Assembly: GCF_036323735.1 (NCBI RefSeq)
Contig: NC_086036.1
Location: 19,014,064-19,078,063 of the forward strand
Reading direction: 5' to 3'
Source: Rattus norvegicus
Taxonomy: Eukaryota > Chordata > Mammalia > Rodentia > Muridae
DNA length: 64,000 nucleotides
Shown here: positions 1 to 10,284 of the stretch, one piece after another
Layout: every line of letters begins with the position of its first letter
Numbering within the stretch: position 1 is the stretch's first letter
Position numbers and translations under genes: made by a program
The notes under the pieces: model-generated
Database searches by the model: none
Told to the model about the DNA's origin: nothing
What the model saw: the letters and a program-made list of their open reading frames with translations, nothing else

Positions 1-28
1 ACACACACACACACACACACACACACAA
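1..28. repeat. (AC)n microsatellite at window edge
   Basis: Pure AC dinucleotide repeat that runs off the left edge of the window, so its true length is unknown. It abuts L1 ORF2 sequence. Confidence 0.95.
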
Positions 29-450
29 AGCAAATAAACCTAAGAGGAATATCTGATATATGGCAGAAAATAACCAAACTCAGAGCTGAAATCAACCAAG
101 TAGAAACCAAAAGAACCATATAAAGAATCAACAAAGCCAGAAGCTTATTCTTTCAGAAAATCAACAAGATAGATAAACCTTTGCCAGACTAACCAGAGGG
201 TACAGAGACAGTATTCAATTAACAAAATCAGAAATGAAAAGGGAGACATAACAACAGAAACTTAGGAAATTCAATAGATTATCAGATCCTATTATAAAAG
301 CCTATACTCAATGAAACTGAAAAATCTGGATAGAATGGACAATTTTCTGGACAGATACAAGGAACCAAACTTAAATCTGGTTAAGATAAACCATCTAAAC
401 AGTCTTATAAACCATAAACAATTAGAAGCAGTCATTAAAAGTCTCCCAAC

Positions 451-451
<1 letters not shown>

Positions 452-486
<35 letters not shown>
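452..486. repeat. A35 homopolymer inside L1 ORF2
   Basis: Uninterrupted run of 35 adenines where the sister L1 copies have only a short lysine-coding A-run (for example 38878-38884). This is an internal mononucleotide expansion, not a poly(A) tail, because ORF2 sequence continues directly on both sides. Confidence 0.95.
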
Positions 487-487
<1 letters not shown>

Positions 488-1833
488 CCAAGGACCAGAA
501 GGGTTTAGTGCAGAATTCTATCAGACCTTCAAGAAGACCTAATACCAAAACTCATAAAAACTATTCCACAAAATAGAAACAGGGGGAACACTACCCAATT
601 TCGTTCTATGAAGCCTCAATTATGTTTATACTTAAACCAGTAAAAAGAAACAACAAAGAAGTAGAATTTCAGACCATTTTCCCTTATAAATATCAATGCA
701 AAAATACTCATTAAATTCTTGAAAACTACATGCAAGAACACATACAAATGATGATCCATCATGATCAAGTAGGCTTCATACCAGGGATAAAGGGATGGGT
801 CAATATAAACAGAAATCTATCGATGTAATCGATTATATAAACAAATTCAAAAAACCCCACATGATCATCACATTAGGTGCTGAGAAAGCATTTGACAAAG
901 TTAAATACCACTCAATGAGAAAAGTCTTGAAAAGATCAGAAATTCAAGGTCCATACCTAAACAAACTGAAAGCAATATACAGCCAACCAGTAGCCAACAT
1001 CAAACGAAATGGAGAGAAACTTGAAGGAATCGCACTAAAATCAGGAACTAAACAAGGCTGCCCACTAACTACCTACTTATTAAATATACTACTTGAAATC
1101 TTAGCCAGAGCAATCAGACAATAAAAGGAGGTCAAGGAATGCAAATTGAAAAGGAAGAAGTCAAAATATCACTATTTGGTGATGATAAGATAGTGTACTT
1201 AAGTGACCCCAAAATTTCTACCAGAGAACTCCTACAGCTGATAAACAACTTCAGGAAAATGACATGATATAAAATTGACTCAAGTAAGTCAACAGTCATC
1301 CTCAACTTGAAGGATAAACAAACAGAGAATGAAATTAGGAAACAATACCCATGACAATCGTCACAAATAATAAAAAATACTTTGGAGTGTCTCTAACCAT
1401 GCAAGTGAAAGATCTGTATGACAAAAATTTCAAGCCCCTAAAGAAAGAAATAGAAGCTCTCTGAAGAAGAAAAATCTCCCATGTCTATGGATTGGCAGGA
1501 TTAATCTAGTACAAATGGCCATCTTGTTGAAAGCAATCTAGACATTTAATGCAAGTCCCATCAAAATTACAACTCAATTCCTTATAGACTTAGGAAGAGC
1601 AATTTTCAAATTAATATGGAATAACAATATACCCATAATAGCAAAAACTACTCTCAACAATAAAAGAACTGAAGAATCATCATCCCTGACCTCAAACTAT
1701 TACAGAGGAATATTGATAAAAACCGTATGGTGTTGGTACAGAGACAGGCAGGTAAACAATGGAATAGAATTGAAGACCCAGAAATGAACCCACACATCAA
1801 TGGTCACGTGGTCTTTGAAAAGAGAGTTAAAAC

Positions 1834-1837
1834 CATC
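1834..1837. repeat. Target-site duplication CATC, left copy
   Basis: Four bases of L1 sequence immediately before the TG of the 5' LTR. The same four bases follow the CA of the 3' LTR at 8139-8142. A 4-bp duplication is what gammaretroviral integrases make. Confidence 0.9.
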
Positions 1838-2202
1838 TGAAGAGTTAAATTTCAAAAAGTTAGTCATAAACAAGGTCCGGACTACCTGAGGGAGACTATA
1901 GGGCTTGCCGGACCATTTGGAAATGAAGAGTTAAAATAAAAACTTCATAAAAACTGTAAAAGAACAGCAGATAAGGGGACAGGACAGAGCTGGCCTGAGA
2001 TGTGCCCGGCCAAGCCTAAAAACAAGGTCAAGGGATTGTTCCAGGAAGGGGGGGCCATCCGGACGGATGACTCCCTGCTCTATAGATAAAGATAAGACGT
2101 TCTCCTATATTGAGAACACCCCAGCCCGCATGTACTGCTTGCAGATGAGACCTTGTACCCATTTCCCTTGCTGATAACCACGCGAAACCCCCTGGCTTCT
2201 CC

Positions 2203-2210
2203 TATATAAA
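2203..2210 (+). promoter_or_regulatory. LTR TATA box (5' LTR)
   Basis: TATATAAA, about 100 bp before the AATAAA signal, is the normal spacing for a retroviral U3-R boundary. The identical box at the same offset in the 3' LTR is at 7925-7932. Confidence 0.8.
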
Positions 2211-2301
2211 CCCCTGCCTGAAGAGGCTCGGAGTCAATTCCTCTGTCTCCTGTGTGAGATACGTGTCGACCCGGGATCCTGCTAAGACCCGGGAACTCGT
2301 T

Positions 2302-2307
2302 AATAAA
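2302..2307 (+). terminator. LTR polyadenylation signal (5' LTR)
   Basis: AATAAA in R/U5, conserved in the 3' LTR at 8024-8029, where it would be the functional transcript end signal. Confidence 0.75.
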
Positions 2308-2418
2308 GCTACCTCCTGCTGTTACATCAAGACCGGCTACTCGTGATTCCTGGGGGCACCCCATCACACGATTAGAGTGAGAGACGCGGCTCCCCGTTTA
2401 GGGGTACGCTCTTTCATA

Positions 2419-2436
2419 TGGGGGCTTGTCCGGGAT
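2419..2436 (+). other. Retroviral primer-binding site, tRNA-Pro type
   Basis: An 18-nt stretch starting two bases after the 5' LTR, TGGGGGCTTGTCCGGGAT. It fits the proline-tRNA 3' end complement used by gammaretroviruses with one C-to-T difference at the ninth base. It supports the class I assignment independently of the coding remnants. Confidence 0.85.
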
Positions 2437-3064
2437 CGGAGCGTGACCCCCAGGAACCCCGAATGCCACTTGGAGGTACGTTAGTGTGAGTGCTGGAAAG
2501 CGGCTGCTGTGTGTGTGAGTGTGTGTGAATTAAGTCTTGTAGTCTGTGTTTTTCGGCACCGGTTTAAGGTCTTGGTGCACTGTCTGGGCAGAAGGAGGAT
2601 TCCTGCCCTGTGCACGGGTGGAAGAAGGTTCCCCACCCCGAATAGGCGCCTGTGAGTAGATGAAGGATTCCTACTCTGAATAGTCTTTTTCTTTCTTTTT
2701 TTCCTTTTTAGAAAGTGCACAGGGGGACGCCCCAATCGTGCAAGTTCTGGGACGTGTGAAAGACGTTCCGCAAGCCGAACTTTGTCGGGAGGACCCAGCA
2801 ACTGGCCGTCAAAGAGATTTGTGTTTGAAATCTTGGACTGACAATTGTGTTTGAACCGTTTGCTTTGCTCATCGAAGAGTTTTACTTGGTCCCCTTAATG
2901 CTTAGTGAGTAAGGAACTTAATTTTGCGGACCCCACTCTAGTGGCAGTGTGTTGGTTGATAGCCAACGTTATTTTTTTTAAAACATAGTGTTTTATCTGT
3001 GCTTGTGCTCACAGCCCACACAATAGGGGAAAGGGAAACTAGCTGCGGAGCTGCTGCAGCGAGC
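2437..3064 (+). other. Proviral 5' leader
   Basis: Non-coding GC-richer leader between the primer-binding site and the first gag-like ATG. Leader regions of this class carry the splice donor and packaging structure; a GGTACG at 2475 is a possible donor but cannot be proven. No open frame of note. Confidence 0.6.
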
Positions 3065-4755
3065 ATGGGGACTTCTCAAGTCTCACCCAATTTTTCTGGC
3101 TCTTCAAGAGCTGTTTAAAAGAAAAAGGCTTAAGGTAAAAAGAAACACTATAGAGAGATTTCTTAGTGAATTGCTACATCTTGGTTCGCTGTCTCTGGAA
3201 ATCTCACGGTAGACAGCTGTGATAAACTGGGAAAGATTTAAATTTTGCTTGGTAGCAAAGAACCTTAAAGGGACAGGCTACATTAAAAATGCTACAGGAG
3301 GAACTATCTGAAAAGGCTGAGAGCGAGGTGGGAGAGGACTCTAAAAAAAACAAAAACAAGAAAGGAATTTCTGACATTTGCTCACAGAAGGAGAGCACTC
3401 TTTAAGAGAAGTTCTTTAAGGAAGCCTGCCTTATCTGCTGGCCCTATTCCAAGAGAGGAGTCAGTCTCCAGCATTAAATTACTTTTCTCGTTAGTCATCA
3501 TTAACATGGAGAGTGCCTTTGATCCTATTCCCACAGCAGCCAGTTCCTGCCCCTGTGGTCAAATGCCCCAGGTTGGGGGACAGAGGAGCCCCTAAAATAG
3601 TTTCAAAGAATCTACAACAAACTGTAAAGAATTTTGTTTTGTTTTGCCAGTCAAGATTTAGAATTCAGGTTTTGGCGGTGGCCAAGGTCAGGATTAATGT
3701 TTTCTTTTCCATGGGCCTTTAACCCAGTGAGACAGTTTGGTAAAGGGCTACTACTGAGGTCCTGATAGCCCCAGGTGAACTGGTTACGATTCTTTTGTCA
3801 GTCACCTGGCATCTAGCACTCAGGTTCTAACCATCTCTCCATCCTTTTGTTATTAGTTGTTACTAGAAGCCTAGTGTCATTTGGAGGCTGGTTCCCCTGA
3901 AAGGCAAAGCCACCAAGCGGACACTGAAGAGAGACACTCCTTGAGAGAAAATCTAAGTCTAGAGAGATAGTTGATAATAGATTGGCTGCCTCTCTGCTCG
4001 CCTTTCTGGTTCATAGACAAAGCTTGTGCTTATTTGTATAATGGCCTTTTTGTTCAAGAAGGCCTCCTGGTTTAGCTGTGTGACTAAATGCTGTTTGCAC
4101 TCTTCAGTATACCTCTATTCTCAAGATTCTCTTGTTTTCTCACCATCCCATTTGAGATGCTTGTTAGTAACTATTACAGGTCTTCTTTACCACTGAGGAA
4201 AGACAGAATTCTACTGGAGGCCAGAAAGAATGTTCCAGACACGGATGGAAGGACCTCACTTCTGCCTGTTGACTTCAATACGCCTAAAGGTAGGGAGTGC
4301 CAGGTCTGCCGCCAGGCTCCAAGAGTGGGTCTCAGAGGGGCTAGAAAATGCCCCACTAATTTGGCTAAGATAAAGAAAGAATATAAAGAAAAAGTTACAG
4401 AAACTTGAAGGGTTAAGGTAAGTTGCTGAGAGTTAGTGTAAGTTACAAAAAAGTAAAATTAAAATGTGGTTAAGTAGACAACATCTAATAGCTGTAAAAG
4501 AAGATACAGAAGATATGAGAGAGACTGTAGAAGAGAAAGAAAAAAAGATAAAAAGAACAAGAAGCTAGAGAAAAAAAGAGACAAAAAGAGGATGTTAAAG
4601 AGCTAAAGAGAGATAAGAGACAAGAGAGAAACATATACCGGCCACAGTAGTTAGGGAACCTAGGAAGATAGTACCTGGCAACAGAAGAGAATACCTGGCT
4701 GAAGATCAATGTGCCTAATACAAAGAAAAAGGACACTGGGTCAGGGACTGCCCAA
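3065..4755 (+). pseudogene. Retroviral gag remnant (matrix to nucleocapsid)
   Basis: A MG-start frame at 3065 sits where gag should begin but hits a stop after 17 codons (3116). Capsid-like sequence is visible within 4088-4408 (motifs such as ARKNVPDTDGR and PTNLAKI). It is followed at about 4500-4640 by the Glu/Lys/Arg-rich stretch typical before nucleocapsid. The nucleocapsid CCHC zinc knuckle is recognisable at 4710-4751, but its frame carries a stop (TAA, 4716-4718) and the second cysteine is missing. Multiple frameshifts and stops mean no gag product. Confidence 0.75.
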
Positions 4756-4959
4756 GAAAGAACAAGAGGGGCCACTAGAGAGCTTCTTGGTCCTAGAGTG
4801 CTGGCTATGTACAGAGATAGAAGAGAAGTGTGGATACAGGGACCCAATGTTCTGTGCTCCTATGCCCCCCCAGTGGGCCAATATCCAAAGACCTTGAGTA
4901 TAAGGGGCTACTGACAACAAACAACTTATGGACTGCCTGAAGAACAGTGGACCTTGGCG

Positions 4960-5045
4960 TGGGCTGGGTAACCCACTTGTTCATGGTCATCCCTGACTGC
5001 CCCTATCCCTTGCTCCTGAGAAATTTGCTCTCCAAAATGGCTTGC
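4960..5045 (+). pseudogene. Retroviral protease C-terminal remnant
   Basis: Translation from 4968 gives VTHLFMVIPDCPYPLLLRN, a recognisable end of a gammaretroviral protease/start of RT region. The catalytic DTG part upstream cannot be found, so this is a fragment. What follows (5046-5320) keeps only scattered RT-like pieces; most of the reverse transcriptase, including its catalytic YxDD region, appears deleted. Confidence 0.65.
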
Positions 5046-5319
5046 ATGGACTGAAATGGCTAGGTGAGGCCATGTATATGCATATCTACAGACTGTGAAT
5101 GTAGAGCTTAAGACCTGTCTCAGTGCACCAGTACCTGATGCTGAGAGATGTGTGACTTAGTCCTGTTCTTCCTGGAACACATCACTCCTGCCAGCCAGGC
5201 ACTAACAATTATCACCCAATCCAGGACTTAAACTGTGATAGAGTGGCTGATGTTTTGCCTTTGAATAAAACGTCCCAAAAATGGGACCACTGGTCAGCTG
5301 CCATGGACTAGGTTCTCCA

Positions 5320-5840
5320 CTGGTTGGGGACAATCTGGTCACCTTGCTGCTCAATCCTGACCTGGAGCCACTGCAACATGAGTGTCAAGCACTGACAGAA
5401 GCCCATGGGTGGAGAAAAGACCTCTGCGACTGGTTGATTGACCCCTGCTGAAAGCCGAGGCTACCTTGTCTACAGATGGGAACAGTTCTCTTCATGAAGG
5501 TCAGAGATAAGTGGGTGCTGCCATGGTGGACAACACAATGTCATCTGGGATGGCTGAACCTCAACCCCCCAGCACATCAGTGCCGCAGATGCCTTTGCCA
5601 TCTCTTGGATGCCCTGGTGAAGCCAGCAACTGTGAGTACTATTCATTGCCCAGGACATCAGGAAGGAAGAGATTCAGTGGCATGGGACAGTAACAAAGCA
5701 GATAAAGTGGCTCAGGCAATGGCTATACAGGAGCCTATCCTGGTTGCAGGCCTACAAGAGACAGCCACTGGGAACTGGGATTGGACTAAGGGATGGCCTC
5801 ACTTAGAATGTACAACAGAAGAAAAGGCCCAAATTGCTTA
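5320..5840 (+). pseudogene. Retroviral RT connection / RNase H remnant
   Basis: An open stretch at 5476-5838 includes the late RNase H signature IHCPGHQEG followed by an (N)KADK.AQA segment, as in pol of gammaretroviruses. Upstream, 5350-5450 has an RT/RNase H-linker-like frame ended by a stop near 5450. The early RNase H acidic residues are not identifiable. It lies in normal order between the protease piece and integrase, so it is a deleted pol and not a separate element. Confidence 0.7.
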
Positions 5841-6087
5841 AACAAAAAAAGACAATGACAAACTTGAGAAAGCTATACTCCTCAGAGAACAAAGAAAAGA
5901 CTCACTTTGCCAAATACAGAAATGGACTCATTTAAGAGATAAAAAGTTTGTCCAAGTAGTTAAGTGTATGTAATAGACTTTAAGATTTTAGCCAGAGAGA
6001 CAGGAAAAAGTATAAGGTATGTCAATAAGTGAATACTTAACAAACAAACAGGGCAAAGAGACCTAGACAGTTTAGTGAAAAGTCAAA

Positions 6088-6790
6088 GTGAACCTCACTG
6101 AAACAAAACCAGAAAAATATGATCACAAGTATCTCCTAGTGCTTGTAGATACTTTTTCAGGAATAGAAGCTTTCCTCACCAAACGAGAGACGGCCTCTAC
6201 AATCATCAAGAAGATACTGGAAGAAATCTTCCCCAGGTCTGGAATGCCCAAGGTAATCTGGTCAGACAACGGCCCTACTTTCGTTGCCAAGGTAAGCCAG
6301 GGTGTGGCCAAGTATTTAGAGGTCGATTAGAAATTACATTATATTTACAGACCTCAAAGTTCAGGACAGGTAAAAAAAAATAAGACTCTAAAAGAGACCC
6401 TGTTCAAATTAACCATGGAGACTGGCGCAGACTGGGTGATACTCCTTCCCTCTTGCTCTCTTCAGAGCAAGAAATACCCCTTCCAGACTCAGCTTTACCC
6501 CCTCGAGATCTTATATGGGGCCTCAGCTCCTCTGACTATATCAGATGATGTTACTGAACCAACATGTCATAATAATAATGATTTGTATGCCAGGCTAAAA
6601 GACCTACAGGTGATACGGAAAGAAATCTGCTCACAGCTGACAGCAGTCTATGCCCCGGGGACCCCTGAGACATTTCATCGGTTCCAGGTCAGAGACTGCA
6701 GCTACACTGAGCCCAGACACTCGAGCCTCACTAGAAAGGACCATACCTGGTGCTACTGACCACCCTGACAGCCATCAAGTCCCAGCCCTC
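6088..6790 (+). pseudogene. Retroviral integrase remnant, catalytic Glu lost
   Basis: Integrase inserts viral DNA into the host genome using a D,D(35)E triad. Here the first Asp (in LVLVDTFSG) is codon 6148-6150 and the second (in SDNGPTF) is codon 6265-6267. The codon 36 residues further on, after RPQSSGQV, is AAA (Lys, 6373-6375) where Glu is expected. One in-frame stop (TAG, 6328-6330) separates the halves; the same frame then runs open to 6759 through the C-terminal domain. A frameshift near 6750 moves the last residues (LLTTLTAIK) into another frame. The N-terminal zinc domain is mostly missing. The element cannot encode a working integrase. Confidence 0.85.
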
Positions 6791-7139
6791 ACCAACAGTG
6801 TACTAGCTGTTGGGGCTGAGAGCTGGGACCTAGAGGGACACTCAGGTCTTCAAAAAGCTCCCTAGACTTAAGTGACTGGGAGGTTGCTATAATGCTCACT
6901 TGAGTGTGCTTTGGAAACAAGAATTTCATGTTTGCCCTGGGTTCCATCGAGATAGGTGAGGAGATAGGCTTGATTTAACATTACATATGTTAGTACTCCT
7001 AACACTTCTTGAGACTGTGCCTCAGGAATCACAATCTGTATAAGTTTAAAAGTTCTAAAAGCTGGTCATGACTTTGGTGTATAGGTTTAGATAGTGTCCA
7101 GATTAGAATCCTGATGCTAAAGACTTAATAAGACACAAA

Positions 7140-7540
7140 AGAGAGTTAAAAATTATTTAAGGCTATGTGCCGCTTTGAAAAAAAATGTTGTTTCTACCTC
7201 GATCACTCAGGGACCATTAAAGATTCTATGGCTAAACTTAGAGAGAGGCTAGACAAGAGACAACGAGATGAGAAGCCACTGATAGCTGGTTTCAAAGCTG
7301 GTTCAATAGGTCCCCATGGCTTACCACCCTGTTGTCGGCCTCAGCCGGTCCCTTGATCATCCTCCTCCTTTTGCTCACTTTTGGGCCCTGCATCATTAAT
7401 CGCCTGCCTTTTAGCTTTTGTCAGGGAATGGATTAGTGCTGTACATGTCTTCATGTTAAGACAACAGTATCAGGCTGTACGGGGTGAAGCTGCATCTCTG
7501 GATGCTGAACTCATCATGTAGTTCTAAGATTAGAACTATT
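7140..7540 (+). pseudogene. Retroviral env transmembrane-subunit remnant
   Basis: The frame from 7165 shows a disulfide motif close to the gammaretroviral C-x6-CC but with only five residues between the cysteines (CRFEKKCC), then the coiled region leading to the membrane. After a stop at 7354-7356, downstream sequence (about 7355-7420) codes for a Leu/Ile-rich membrane span, and a short cytoplasmic tail follows. The surface subunit and the N-terminal part of the transmembrane subunit, fusion peptide included, are not detectable in the 350 bp between integrase and this point. It could not make a functional envelope. Confidence 0.75.
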
Positions 7541-7544
7541 CACA

Positions 7545-7559
7545 AAAAGTAGAGGGAAA
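7545..7559 (+). other. Polypurine tract before 3' LTR
   Basis: AAAAGTAGAGGGAAA, all purine except one T, ends exactly where the 3' LTR begins with TG. This is the plus-strand primer site of retroviral reverse transcription. Confidence 0.85.
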
Positions 7560-8138
7560 TGAAGAGTCAAATTTCAAAAAGTTAGTCATAAACAAGGTCC
7601 GGACTACCTGAGGGAGACTATAGGGCTTGCCGGACCATTTGGAAATGAAGAGTTAAAATAAAAACTTCATAAAAACTGCAAAAGAACAGCAGATAAGGGG
7701 ACAGGACAGAGCCGGCCTGAGATGTGCCTGGCCAAGCCTAAAAACAAGGTCAAGGGATTTTTCCAGGAAGGGGGGGCCATCCGGATGGATGACTCCCTGC
7801 TCTATAGATAAAGATAAGACGTTCTCCTATATTGAGAACACCCCAGCCCGCACGTACTGCTTGCAGATGAGACCTTGTACCCATTTCCCTTGCTGATAAC
7901 CACGCGAAACTCCCTGGCTTCTCCTATATAAACCCCTGCCTGAAGAGGCTCGGGGTCGATTCCTCTGTCTCCTGTGTGAGATACGTGTCGACCCGGGATC
8001 CTGCTAAGACCCGGGAACTCGTTAATAAAGCTACCTCCTGCTGTTACATCAAGACCGGCTACTCGTGATTCCTGGGGGCACCCCATCCCACGATTGGAGC
8101 GAGAGGCGCGGCTCCCCGTTTAGGGGTATGCTCTTTCA
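7560..8138 (+). repeat. 3' LTR of the provirus (579 bp)
   Basis: Same length and termini as the 5' LTR, offset by exactly 5722 bp. By eye about 15 substitutions and no indels separate the two. TATA box at 7925-7932 and AATAAA at 8024-8029 are intact. If promoter-active it would read out into the remainder of L1 copy A. Confidence 0.95.
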
Positions 8139-8142
8139 CATC
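8139..8142. repeat. Target-site duplication CATC, right copy
   Basis: Pairs with 1834-1837. Removing the provirus and one copy restores a continuous L1 ORF2 sequence matching copy B at about 24858-24870. Confidence 0.9.
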
Positions 8143-9130
8143 CAGTGGAAAAAAAGACACCATTTTCAAAAAATGGTGCTGGTTCAACTGATGGTCAGCA
8201 TATAAAAGAATGTAAATTGATCCATTCTTGTATAAAGCTCAAGTCCAAGTGAATCAAGGTCCTCTACACAATAAACAATACACTGAAACTAGTAGAAGAG
8301 AAAGTAAAGAAGAGCCTAGAACACATAATAAGCACAGGGGAAATTTTTCTGAACAGAACACCAATGACTTAGGCTCTAAGATCAAGAATCGAACTCATAA
8401 TATTGCGAAGGTTCTGTAAAGTAAAGACACTGTCATTAGGACAAAATGGCAACCAACAGATTGGGAAAAAATCTTTACCAATCCTACATCTGATAGAGAG
8501 CTAATAACCAATATATACAAAGAACTCAAAAAGTTAGATTCCAAAGAATCAAATAGCCCCATTAAAAATGGGCTACAGAGTTAAACAAAGAATTCTCAGC
8601 TGAGTTATATTGAATGGCCATGAAACACCTATAGAAATGCTTAACATCCTTTTTATCCAGGAAATGCAAATCAAAACAACTCTGAGCATCTACCTTACTC
8701 TAGTCAGAATGGCTAAGCTCAAAAACTCACCTAACAACAGATGCTGGTGATGATGTAGAAAAGAGGTATACTCCTCCATTGTTGGTAGTACTACCTGATG
8801 ACCCAGCTATATCACTCCTGGGCATATACCCAAATGATACCCCAGCATATAACAAGGACACATGCTCACTATGTTCATAGCAGCCTTACTTATAATAGCC
8901 AGAAGCTAGAAAGAACCCAGATGTTCTTCAACAGAGAAATGGATACAGAAAATGTGGTACATTTACACAATGGCGTACTACTCAGCTATCAAAAACAATG
9001 ACTTCATGAAATTCTTAGGTAAATGGAGGAACTACAAAATATCATCCTGAGTAAGGTAACCCAGTCACGAGAAAACACGCATGGTTTGTACTCACTGATA
9101 AGTGGATATTAGCCCAAAAAATTCAGATTA
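8143..9130 (+). pseudogene. L1 ORF2 C-terminal region, broken
   Basis: Carboxy-terminal third of the ORF2 protein that starts before the provirus. It aligns with 24870-25930 of copy B. Several stops and small indels, for example around 8418 and 8999-9001, abolish the frame. Confidence 0.85.
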
Positions 9131-10218
9131 CTTAATATAAAATCCATGGACCACATGAAGCTCAAGAAGAAGGATGACCAAATTGCCGATGCTTCAGTAC
9201 TTCTTAGAAGGGGGAACAGAAAAACTCATAGGAAATACAGATACCAAGGTGGGGCAGAGACTGAAGGAAATGCAATCCAGAGACTGCTCCACCTGGGGAT
9301 GCAGCCCATGTATATACAGACACCAAACCCAGACAATATGCTGATGCCAAGAAGTGTGTGCTGACAGGAGCCTGATACAGCTCTCTCCTGAGAGGCTCTA
9401 CCAGAGCATGACCAATACAGAGGCGGATGCTCGCAGCCAACAATTGAATTGAGAACAAGGTTTCCATCAGAGGAGTGAGAGAAAGAATTGAGAAAGCTGA
9501 AGGGGTTTGCAACCCCCTAAGTACAACAAAATTACCCAGAGTTCCCAGGGACTAAACTACCATCCAAAGAGTACACATGAACAGATGTATGGCTCCAGTC
9601 ATATATGTAGCAGAGGATGGTCTTGTTGGGCATCAATGGGAGGAGAAACCCTTGGTCCTTTCAAGGCTCATGTCTCAGTGTAGGGGAATGTCAAGGCACG
9701 GAAGCAGGAAGGTTTGGATGGGTGGGTGAGGGAACACTCTCATAGAAGCAGGGGGAGGGGGAATGGAATAAGAAGTTTATGGATGGGAAACCGGAAAAGG
9801 GGATAACATTTGAAATGTAAATAAACAGTATCCAATAAAAATAAAATAGAACGTGTAATATTAGTATTAATCATTATCACTCAAACCCAGAAGATAAACA
9901 GAAATTTGCATTTTTCCCACACATACATCCAAGACAGGTGAGGTGTTTGAGTGTAGTAAAACATTTGGAGATGTTCAAAGAAGGACGGTACTGTGATAAG
10001 GACAGAATATATACATTAGAAAACATAACATGAAAGACTATGTGAAAGGAATCACTGTCCTAATTCTGAGCATAAATCTTGGTGAAGCTCTATACTTTAG
10101 AATGGTTATTCAAACTGCAGAGTTCATTGAGATGTATATAGTTTGGGACTGGAGACATAATGTTCAAATAGCTGCCTTCGGATAACTGTATTATGGTTTA
10201 ATATATGAGTTATTTTCA

Positions 10219-10284
10219 TGAAGAAGAAAGAGGACGAGGAGAAGGAAGAGAACAACAACAACAACAAAAACAACAAGAAAAAAA
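10219..10284. repeat. Purine-rich tract grading into (AAC)n
   Basis: GAAGAAGAAAGAGGA-type purine run followed by about eight AAC units. Low-complexity sequence. Confidence 0.85.

Larger units (their letters stand above)
29..1837 (+). mobile_element. L1 (LINE-1) copy A, 5' part (ORF2), interrupted by a provirus
   Basis: This is the middle of an L1 ORF2 in sense orientation. It matches, segment by segment, the other L1 copies in this window at about 23280-24830, 38500-40240 and 41730-42930. It continues on the far side of the provirus at 8139, where the interrupted sentence resumes exactly (…AACCATC / CATCCAGTGG…). The left end runs into a CA repeat at the window edge, so the 5' half of the element cannot be seen. 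It was an insertion older than the provirus that splits it. Confidence 0.93.
60..1837 (+). pseudogene. L1 ORF2 reverse-transcriptase region, broken
   Basis: ORF2 encodes the endonuclease/reverse transcriptase used for target-primed reverse transcription. Recognisable RT motifs are in order: a QVGFIPG-like stretch near 765, the AEKAFDK motif near 880-900, the GTKQGCPL motif near 1040-1070 and the catalytic F-x-D-D box at 1175-1186. In that box the usual Ala is Gly (FGDD). Multiple stops and frameshifts prevent translation; the longest open piece is 795-1124. A 35-A homopolymer at 452-486 breaks the frame upstream of the RT core. The remainder of the ORF lies beyond the provirus at 8139 onward. 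Confidence 0.9.
1838..2416 (+). repeat. 5' LTR of the provirus (579 bp)
   Basis: Begins TGAAGAG and ends CTTTCA, so it has the TG…CA termini of an LTR. It aligns base for base, with no net indel, to 7560-8138. U3 occupies roughly the first 380 bp. A TATA box is at 2203-2210 and an AATAAA signal at 2302-2307, so R lies between and U5 runs to 2416. Twelve bases of the LTR start (TGAAGAGTTAAA) recur inside it at 1924. Confidence 0.95.
1838..8138 (+). mobile_element. Endogenous retrovirus, class I (gammaretrovirus-like), defective
   Basis: This 6301-bp provirus is in sense orientation with the L1 it interrupts. It has, in order: 5' LTR (1838-2416), a primer-binding site resembling tRNA-Pro (2419-2436), leader, gag remnants, protease end, a heavily deleted RT, RNase H end, integrase, the transmembrane part of env, a polypurine tract (7545-7559) and the 3' LTR (7560-8138). 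The interior is about 5.1 kb, well short of a complete gammaretrovirus, mainly because most of RT and nearly all of env surface subunit are missing. All reading frames are broken, so it is non-autonomous. By eye the LTRs differ at about 15 of 579 positions (13 transitions, 2 transversions), so the insertion is not very recent. Confidence 0.95.
8139..9850 (+). mobile_element. L1 copy A, 3' part (ORF2 end, 3'UTR, A-rich tail)
   Basis: Continues L1 copy A after the provirus. ORF2 3' sequence runs to about 9130, with the region before the C-terminal Cys-rich domain and the 'tacatttacacaatgg' stretch near 8958. A rodent-type L1 3'UTR with GGAG/GGGGA-rich runs near 9710-9780 follows, then an A-rich end near 9822-9850 with AATAAA-like hexamers. 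Frames are broken throughout; the longest pieces are chance fragments. The 3'UTR is closely similar to 15961-16190. Confidence 0.92.

Noticed and set aside
2265..2279. GTCGACCCGGGATCC looks like a cloning polylinker (SalI-SmaI-BamHI), suggesting vector contamination.
   Set aside because: The same sequence is at the same offset in the 3' LTR (7987-8001), within otherwise continuous R/U5 sequence, so it is native to the retroviral LTR.
4485..4847. 120-codon minus-strand Ser/Phe/Leu-rich frame, apparently a membrane protein.
   Set aside because: Antisense of the Glu/Lys/Arg-rich gag region of the provirus.
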